37,443 bases of DNA from an uncultured Holdemania sp. (GTDB lineage: Bacteria > Bacillota_I > Bacilli_A > Erysipelotrichales > Erysipelotrichaceae). The notes under the pieces are model-generated. The model did not search any database. It saw nothing but the letters and a program-made list of their open reading frames with translations, and was not told where the DNA came from. Positions 34,598 through 37,443 of the stretch are shown here, piece after piece; position 1 is the first letter of the stretch; each line of letters opens with the position of its first letter. Location of the stretch: assembly GCA_947037125.1 (NCBI GenBank), contig CAMQTJ010000019.1, positions 1-37,443 on the forward strand, given 5' to 3'. Position numbers and translations under genes: made by a program.

Positions 34598-36115
34598 ATG
34601 AGTAATAAGGGGAAAATTTTAATTATATTTTTATTGTTTTTTGGGGTTTTAATATATTTTAATAGTAGTGTTTTTTTAATGGGTGATGATTTTAGATATG
34701 CGACAAGAAGCGCATTTAATATGAAATTGCCTTCGGAGAGAATATTAAATTTATATCAAGTTATTGAGACAACTATTTATGAATATGTATTTTGGTCTAC
34801 TAGATATTCCACTACTTTTTTTATTACATTTTCTTTATTGTATGGAGATGTATTATTTAAAATATTAAATCCTTTGTTTATTATTGCGCCGCTACTAATT
34901 GCAACGTATGTAATTAGTAATAGGTTTGAAAATAAGAAAGTAATAATAGCTAGTATAATTATATGTTTGCTATATTTTTGTATTTCATTAGATATTTTGG
35001 ATGAATCTGTTCTGTGGTTAACAGGGGCAATTACTTACTGTTGGCCTGTTTTATCAATAACTATTTTTATTTTTATTTTGTTAAATTATGTAAAATTACC
35101 AAATAACATTTTTGTGTACCTGATGGTAATATTTGTTTCAATAATTTCAGGTTCTGCTGTAGAAAACTATTCAATATCAGTCATATTAATAACGATAATA
35201 ATATTATTATATAAGAAATATACAAAAGTAAAGTTAATTAAAATTAATTATATTCAAATTATTTGTTTATTCATTGCGTTTTTATTATCGATTATGTCAC
35301 CTGGAGGAACAAACCGAATTGATGTTATGATCTCTTTTAGTTTTTTTGATATTATCGGAGCTGGTTTTTTATGTTTTGCTCAATATATATTTTACTTGAA
35401 TCCTATAATTACATTAATAATTTTATACTTTATAATTAAATTACTTCTAAGGAATAAAGAAAAAAAATTATTAATAGCTAATTTAGTTGTTTTATTGCCA
35501 ATAATATTTATTTGTCTTTTGTGCTGTATTCCAAATTTATATAATGTACAATTCACCCAATATTTAAGTGTTTTATTCATGCCTTATACTTATTTTGGTT
35601 GGAGTCAAACTATTACTATGCAGTTATTAATTCCGTTGTTTTATTATCTAGTAGTTATGATTATTCTTGTCATAGATGTTTTTAAAATTTCATTTAAGCT
35701 TAATGATTTTAATTTGTTCGTTATATTTTTATTTGTCGTATTTCCAATATTAGCGTTGGTACCTCTTGCAGGTGCTACGATGAGGGTCTATTATCTATCA
35801 TTTATTGCATCTATAATTCTTATTGAATATATTTATATAAAGTATATTGATTTTAATTATAAATTTTTCATTATATTGGTTTTAGTTTGTATGATTAATT
35901 TTATACAAAAAATTGAGATAGTTGATTATAATATTGAAGTAGTCTCACAGCGAATAAGAATAATGGAAGATATTGAAAATAGCGAAGGTGATGTTATACT
36001 TCCAATGACAAGAGGAAGAAACTTTGGTAATATTGATGATCCAAATACAAGAGAGTATTATGAAATGAAAGATTATTATAATATTCCTGATCATATTAAT
36101 ATTGTATTTGAGTAG
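34598..36115 (+). CDS. DUF6056-like polytopic membrane protein (probable GT-C)
   Basis: The protein has 505 residues and about eleven helices. After helix 1 comes FLMGDDFRYATRS with D30-D31, and near residue 145 WLTGAITYCWPVLS. Both fit the DUF6056 family, which has the membrane layout of GT-C glycosyltransferases. A short soluble tail of about 45 residues follows the last helix. It starts 1 base after the preceding stop, so it belongs to the same operon. A role in adding a sugar to the exported polymer is inferred from family layout and neighbours. Confidence 0.65.
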   Translation: MSNKGKILIIFLLFFGVLIYFNSSVFLMGDDFRYATRSAFNMKLPSERILNLYQVIETTIYEYVFWSTRYSTTFFITFSLLYGDVLFKILNPLFIIAPLLIATYVISNRFENKKVIIASIIICLLYFCISLDILDESVLWLTGAITYCWPVLSITIFIFILLNYVKLPNNIFVYLMVIFVSIISGSAVENYSISVILITIIILLYKKYTKVKLIKINYIQIICLFIAFLLSIMSPGGTNRIDVMISFSFFDIIGAGFLCFAQYIFYLNPIITLIILYFIIKLLLRNKEKKLLIANLVVLLPIIFICLLCCIPNLYNVQFTQYLSVLFMPYTYFGWSQTITMQLLIPLFYYLVVMIILVIDVFKISFKLNDFNLFVIFLFVVFPILALVPLAGATMRVYYLSFIASIILIEYIYIKYIDFNYKFFIILVLVCMINFIQKIEIVDYNIEVVSQRIRIMEDIENSEGDVILPMTRGRNFGNIDDPNTREYYEMKDYYNIPDHINIVFE

Positions 36116-36252
36116 AGTGAATGATAAATTTGAATATCTAATGATAATTTTAAGATTTGCTAAAATATAATATTATAAAAGCGTTTAAATATTTTAAGTG
36201 GATAAAGATTGATAAATGATTAATAACATAGCGAGGAAAGTAGGAAGAAATA

Positions 36253-37408
36253 ATGAAAAATAATTTCAAAATAAATTATAAATCAATTTTGTTTTGCGTT
36301 TTAATAACGTTTTTTATGTGCTTACCATTTCTAAATAATGGAATTCCATATGCTCGTGACTGTCTATTTCACATCTCAAGAATTGAGGGGTTGGCTACGT
36401 CAATAGCGAATGGAGAGTTATTACCATCAATTTATCCATTCAAATTTGGTGGATATGGATATGGTTTACCTTTGTTTTATAGTGATACATTACTAATTTT
36501 ACCTGCTATTTTATATAATTTAGGAATTCCAATTATATATTCTTATCAGATATTAGTGGGCGTAATAACTTTTTTTACAGGAATTTCAATGTTTTGTTTT
36601 ATTGACAAATTTAAGTTTCATAAATATGCTCCTTATCTTGGAACTACTATGTATGTTTTTGCCAACTATAGATTAACAAGCGTATTTGTTAGAACCGCTA
36701 TAGGCGAGGTTTTCGCATTTATGTTTATTCCAATTGTATTAATTGGAATAGTTAATGTTTTATATAAAAATCATAATAATTGGTTTCCATTAGCGTTTGG
36801 TTTTTTAGGACTTGCATTATCTCATAATATAACATTTGTAATAGTATGTATTATGTTCGCTGTTTATTTAGTGTTATACTATAAAAATTTAATCGATGAT
36901 AAAAAACGTGTAGTTTCAATTGTTAAAGCTATTTTGCTTGTAGTGTGCTTAAGTGCATTCTTTACTTTTGGAATGTTAGAACAAATGATATTTCAGGATT
37001 TTCGATTTGAAACAATCACTCTATTTGAAGATAGTTTGGTATTAACCGCATTAAGACCTTGGCAATTTTTCAAAAATGAATTAATTTTTGGACAGACAGG
37101 TACTATCGAAAGCTCGTGTGTTTTCTCTATTGGAATTCTAGCTATGATTATACCTTTTTTCCATTTTTTTATAATTAATAGAAATTCAAATGATGACTAT
37201 AAATTTGTTTCAAAAAGTCTTTTGGTTGGAGTTATGTTTTTAATTATTTGTACTTCACTTGTTCCGTGGGAATTTTTAACGTTTTTAGAAATGATTCAAT
37301 TTGCTTTCAGATTTTTAATTGTTCCTTGTGTATTATTATGTTTTGTTGCATCAATTTATTATTTTGAAATATTTAAAAATAATAAAATTTTAAATGTTTT
37401 ATTAATTT
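36253..37408 (+). CDS. GT-C-like membrane protein (PTPS-related/YfhO-like), copy 2, cut off
   Basis: The visible 385 residues align with copy 1 (32908-34596) from start to about residue 390, with long identical stretches such as GFLGLALSHNITFV and LSAFFTFGMLEQM, so this is a tandem duplication. The first loop reads ARDCLFHISRIEG with D36 retained. The apparent stop TAG at 37408-37410 takes its AG from Illumina adapter sequence, so the true gene continues and should be about 560 residues. TAGGAAG precedes the ATG. The 137-base spacer in front contains no clear promoter. Confidence 0.75.
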
Positions 37409-37441
37409 AGATCGGAAGAGCGTCGTGTAGGGAAAGAGTGT
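37409..37441. other. Illumina TruSeq adapter sequence at the window end
   Basis: The 33 bases from 37409 (beginning AGATCGGAAGAGCGTCGTG) match the reverse complement of the TruSeq universal adapter. This is library sequence left at a contig end, not genome. The final two bases (37442-37443) differ from the next adapter bases. Confidence 0.95.
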
Positions 37442-37443
37442 TA

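Noticed and set aside
1-37443. Mollicutes-type code with TGA as tryptophan
   Set aside because: TGG is used throughout for conserved tryptophans (for example in DHHW motifs), and TGA serves as a sensible stop at 30815 and 32909.

Overview
The window comes from a very AT-rich (roughly a quarter G+C by eye) Gram-positive-type bacterium, most likely a low-GC Bacillota or a wall-bearing relative of the Erysipelotrichia/Mollicutes. The lineage is inferred from base composition and gene content only. Genes end on TAA, TAG or TGA and tryptophan is encoded by TGG, so the standard code 11 fits. The wall-polymer genes (LCP ligase, LtaS-type synthase, DHHW/MBOAT acetylation genes) argue for a walled cell. 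There are no rRNA, tRNA, phage or transposase genes.

Nearly everything belongs to one large surface-glycopolymer locus on the + strand. From 1 to 3181 there is the tail of a surface protein with Pro-Thr repeats, a small membrane-anchored protein and a large LytR-CpsA-Psr (LCP) wall-polymer ligase. From 3318 to 12872 there is a flippase-like protein (Wzx type), four related family-2 glycosyltransferases, one GT4 enzyme, a polymerase-like membrane protein (Wzy type) and an MBOAT acyltransferase. DHHW/AlgX-type protein 1 follows at 12882, and a polyprenyl-phosphate GT2 with a DUF2304 partner at 14185-15235. After a 0.95 kb gene-poor gap, 16182-22514 carries a GT-C-like protein, a UbiA-type (DPPR synthase-like) prenyltransferase, DHHW proteins 2 and 3 and a second MBOAT.

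A YfhO-family GT-C lies alone on the minus strand (22550-24670), back to back with an operon holding an LtaS-type synthase, a GDPD-like phosphodiesterase, a HAD phosphatase fused to a GtrA flippase domain, a GtrB-like glycosyltransferase and DHHW protein 4. The last part (31208 to the end) holds four more large membrane proteins of GT-C type, two of them close tandem paralogues. The last one is cut by Illumina adapter sequence at the window end.

Working model: the Wzx/Wzy set builds a polysaccharide on a lipid carrier and the LCP protein attaches it to peptidoglycan. MBOAT/DHHW pairs O-acetylate it outside the cell. GtrB, GtrA and YfhO form a three-part system that glycosylates the polymer made by the LtaS-like enzyme. 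The most novel element is the HAD-GtrA fusion. Together with the UbiA homologue it suggests a route that makes, dephosphorylates and flips a polyprenyl-phosphate pentose for the many GT-C enzymes nearby. That route is inference; the individual domains are visible in the sequence.
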